DNA of 7,734 nucleotides, from the NCBI GenBank assembly GCA_002869465.1, contig PKSW01000167.1, positions 1-7,734 of the forward strand. The letters run 5' to 3'. Positions 6,560 to 7,734 of the stretch are shown here, in pieces. The translations under genes were made by a program, and so were the position numbers. The DNA is from Marinilabiliales bacterium (lineage in GTDB: Bacteria > Bacteroidota > Bacteroidia > Bacteroidales > F082). Under the pieces are notes generated by a model. The model was not told where the DNA came from. It did no database searches and worked only from the letters and a program-made list of their open reading frames with translations. Each line of letters starts with the position of its first letter. Position 1 is the stretch's first letter.

Positions 6560-7402
6560 ATGAAACTCTATCCCATAGAAACCGGTAATTTAAAGCTTGA
6601 TGGCGGAGCCATGTTTGGAGTGGTACCCAAAGTGTTGTGGTCGAAAACCTATCCCTGCGATGAGAACAATCTTTGTAACTGGTCCATGCGTTGTCTGCTT
6701 GTCGCAGATGGTGACCGGAAAATATTAATTGATAATGGCATTGGCGACAAACAGGATGAAAACTGGCTGAAGCATTACTATTTGAACGGAGATGCTACCT
6801 TAGAATCGTCACTGGCCAAAGTTGGTTTCAAGCCAGAGGATATCACGGATGTCATCCTCACCCATATGCATTTCGATCATTGTGGTGGCAGTGTAAAATG
6901 GAATGACGAAAAAACCGGCTACGAACTGGCTTTCCCAAATGCTACTTACTGGACCAGCCAGCAACAATTTGATTGGGCCACGAACCCGAACCGGCGTGAA
7001 AAAGCCTCTTTTTTGAAAGAAAATATTTTACCCATCCAGGAAAGCGGCCAATTGAAATTGATAAATGAAGAAGGTGAATACATCCCCAATATGGTTTTCA
7101 AATTGTATGATGGCCATACGGATGGACAACTGATCCCTCATATTAATTACAATGAAAAAACCGTTGTTTTTATGGCGGATTTGATGCCTTCCGCTGCTCA
7201 TATTCCAATGCCCTGGATCATGGCATACGACACCCGGCCATTGCAAACACTCAAAGACCGTGAACGCTTTTATGCCGAAGCCCTGGAAAATGACTACATC
7301 CTTTTCTTTGAACATGATTTGTATAACGAGGCGGGTACGTTGGAAAATACACCCAAAGGCGCACGGATTAATAAAACCGGTAAATTGAGCGAATTTGTTT
7401 AA
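6560..7402 (+). CDS. Metallo-beta-lactamase-fold hydrolase (lactonase-like)
   Basis: The 280-residue protein has the metallo-beta-lactamase fold with a full two-metal site: HMHFDH gives His102, His104, Asp106 and His107, GHTDGQ gives His186, ADLMP gives Asp207, and FEHD gives His252. The spacing and the GHTDG and ADL motifs resemble the group that includes N-acyl-homoserine lactonases and methyl-parathion-hydrolase-like enzymes, so hydrolysis of a lactone or ester is likely, but the substrate cannot be read from the sequence. Residues 57-62 (IDNGIG) replace the more common IDTG. There is no signal peptide, so it should act in the cytoplasm. The N-terminal part carries Cys33, Cys39 and Cys45, with one more next to the metal site (Cys108); none is a standard ligand. 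It is divergent from the lipoprotein gene and followed 26 bases later by a hairpin repeat. Confidence 0.92.
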   Translation: MKLYPIETGNLKLDGGAMFGVVPKVLWSKTYPCDENNLCNWSMRCLLVADGDRKILIDNGIGDKQDENWLKHYYLNGDATLESSLAKVGFKPEDITDVILTHMHFDHCGGSVKWNDEKTGYELAFPNATYWTSQQQFDWATNPNRREKASFLKENILPIQESGQLKLINEEGEYIPNMVFKLYDGHTDGQLIPHINYNEKTVVFMADLMPSAAHIPMPWIMAYDTRPLQTLKDRERFYAEALENDYILFFEHDLYNEAGTLENTPKGARINKTGKLSEFV

Positions 7403-7428
7403 TTTATTGTTTATAGCACTTTCCAAGC

Positions 7429-7513
7429 TGTCATTCCGACCAAAGGGAGGAATCCCCCAGGAAAAACCCAATTACTCAGGAGATTTCTCAGTCGTTCCTC
7501 CTTCGAAATGACA
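7429..7513. repeat. REP-like imperfect palindrome, possible bidirectional terminator
   Basis: The outer arms TGTCATTCCGA (7429-7439) and TCGAAATGACA (7503-7513) pair at 10 of 11 positions, and inner arms GGAGGAA (7446-7452) and TTCCTCC (7495-7501) pair perfectly, giving an 85-base hairpin-forming element. The words GTCATTCCGA and GTCATTTCGA, facing each other as here, resemble dispersed intergenic palindromes seen in Bacteroidota genomes; this is from memory and no genome comparison was made. It lies between two converging genes, and a run of six T follows the right arm on the plus strand (7518-7523), so it may terminate the MBL transcript. Confidence 0.65.
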
Positions 7514-7517
7514 ACCG

Positions 7518-7523
7518 TTTTTT
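7518..7523 (+). terminator. T-run after the hairpin, possible intrinsic terminator of the MBL gene
   Basis: Six T residues begin five bases after the right arm of the 7429-7513 palindrome, in the order expected for an intrinsic terminator on the plus strand. The stem is long and imperfect rather than short and GC-rich, so efficiency is uncertain. Confidence 0.35.
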
Positions 7524-7734
7524 ACAATTCCAAACTGACATTATATTGAAGTAATAGCTGACTGTTAGCATATCCTATGCGGTATTTCAGCATTACAAAT
7601 GCTTGTCTATTTAGTTCGGGATTCGGAAATCCTGAACAGCGGTTACGAATTGATCAAAGGATAAAACTTAGCCTCTTTGATATTATCTAAATTCAAACCT
7701 GTTTCAATACCTTCGGTTTCGCACCAGGTTATTA
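7522..7734 (-). pseudogene. 3' end of a gene interrupted by an apparent frameshift, possibly a beta-barrel protein
   Basis: On the minus strand two short frames both read like real protein. The upstream one enters from the window edge (ITWCETEGIETGLNLDN, then KEAKFYPLINS) and stops with TAA at 7643-7645. The other opens after a TGA at 7654-7656 and reads SIRNRCSGFPNPELNRQ, then AFVMLKYRIGYANS and QLLLQYNVSLEL, ending with TAA at 7522-7524. Removing one base near the AATTCG at 7646-7651 would join them as PLINRNRCSGF. The C-terminus has two alternating strands around a turn (YRIGYANSQLLLQ) and ends in a hydrophobic residue, as the last strands of outer-membrane beta-barrels often do; this assignment is weak and I recognise no family. 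The gene may be a pseudogene, carry a sequencing error, or simply end at 7643 with a decayed tail beyond. It converges with the MBL gene across the REP-like repeat. Confidence 0.55.

Noticed and set aside
7028..7471. 147-residue minus-strand ORF opposite the MBL gene
   Set aside because: It overlaps the coding strand of a clearly functional hydrolase and starts inside the REP-like repeat.

Overview
The window looks like chromosomal DNA from a member of the Bacteroidota. The signs are moderate GC content, start codons without Shine-Dalgarno sequences but with A/T-rich leaders, several copies of the Bacteroidota -7 promoter box TAnnTTTG just upstream of genes, a short Cys-Lys-Lys lipoprotein, and protein sequences typical of that phylum. 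The class or genus cannot be fixed from this sequence. No rRNA, tRNA, CRISPR array, transposase or phage gene is visible.

Layout from left to right. (1) Positions 1-382, minus strand: N-terminal part of a glycyl-radical-enzyme activase (radical SAM), cut by the window edge. (2) 383-569: spacer with a possible 28-codon ORF, a 12-bp palindrome, an AT-rich inverted repeat and a candidate promoter. (3) 570-1925, minus: a PIN-PhoH (PhoH2-type) RNA-processing ATPase. (4) 1926-2116: divergent control region with an inverted repeat resembling DnaA boxes. (5) 2117-4903, plus: polA, a full three-domain DNA polymerase I whose catalytic residues fall at almost the same numbers as in E. coli. (6) 4909-6000, plus: a divergent ROK-fold sugar-kinase-like protein 5 bp after polA, probably co-transcribed. 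(7) 6004-6465, minus: a small lipoprotein converging on the kinase gene with a 3-bp gap. (8) 6560-7402, plus: a metallo-beta-lactamase-fold hydrolase with a complete two-metal site, divergent from the lipoprotein. (9) 7429-7513: a REP-like imperfect palindrome that may also act as a terminator. (10) 7522-7734, minus: the 3' end of a gene whose coding signal switches frame near 7643-7656, which looks like a frameshift.

The core is a housekeeping block: polA for Okazaki-fragment processing and gap-filling repair, divergent from an RNA-processing PIN-PhoH protein. The genes around it (activase, ROK protein, lipoprotein, MBL hydrolase) do not form an obvious single pathway. I see no convincing new multi-gene system. 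The points most worth checking are the frameshifted gene next to the REP-like element, the ROK protein that has lost the family's zinc-binding motif and sits in a polA operon, and the inverted repeat upstream of polA.
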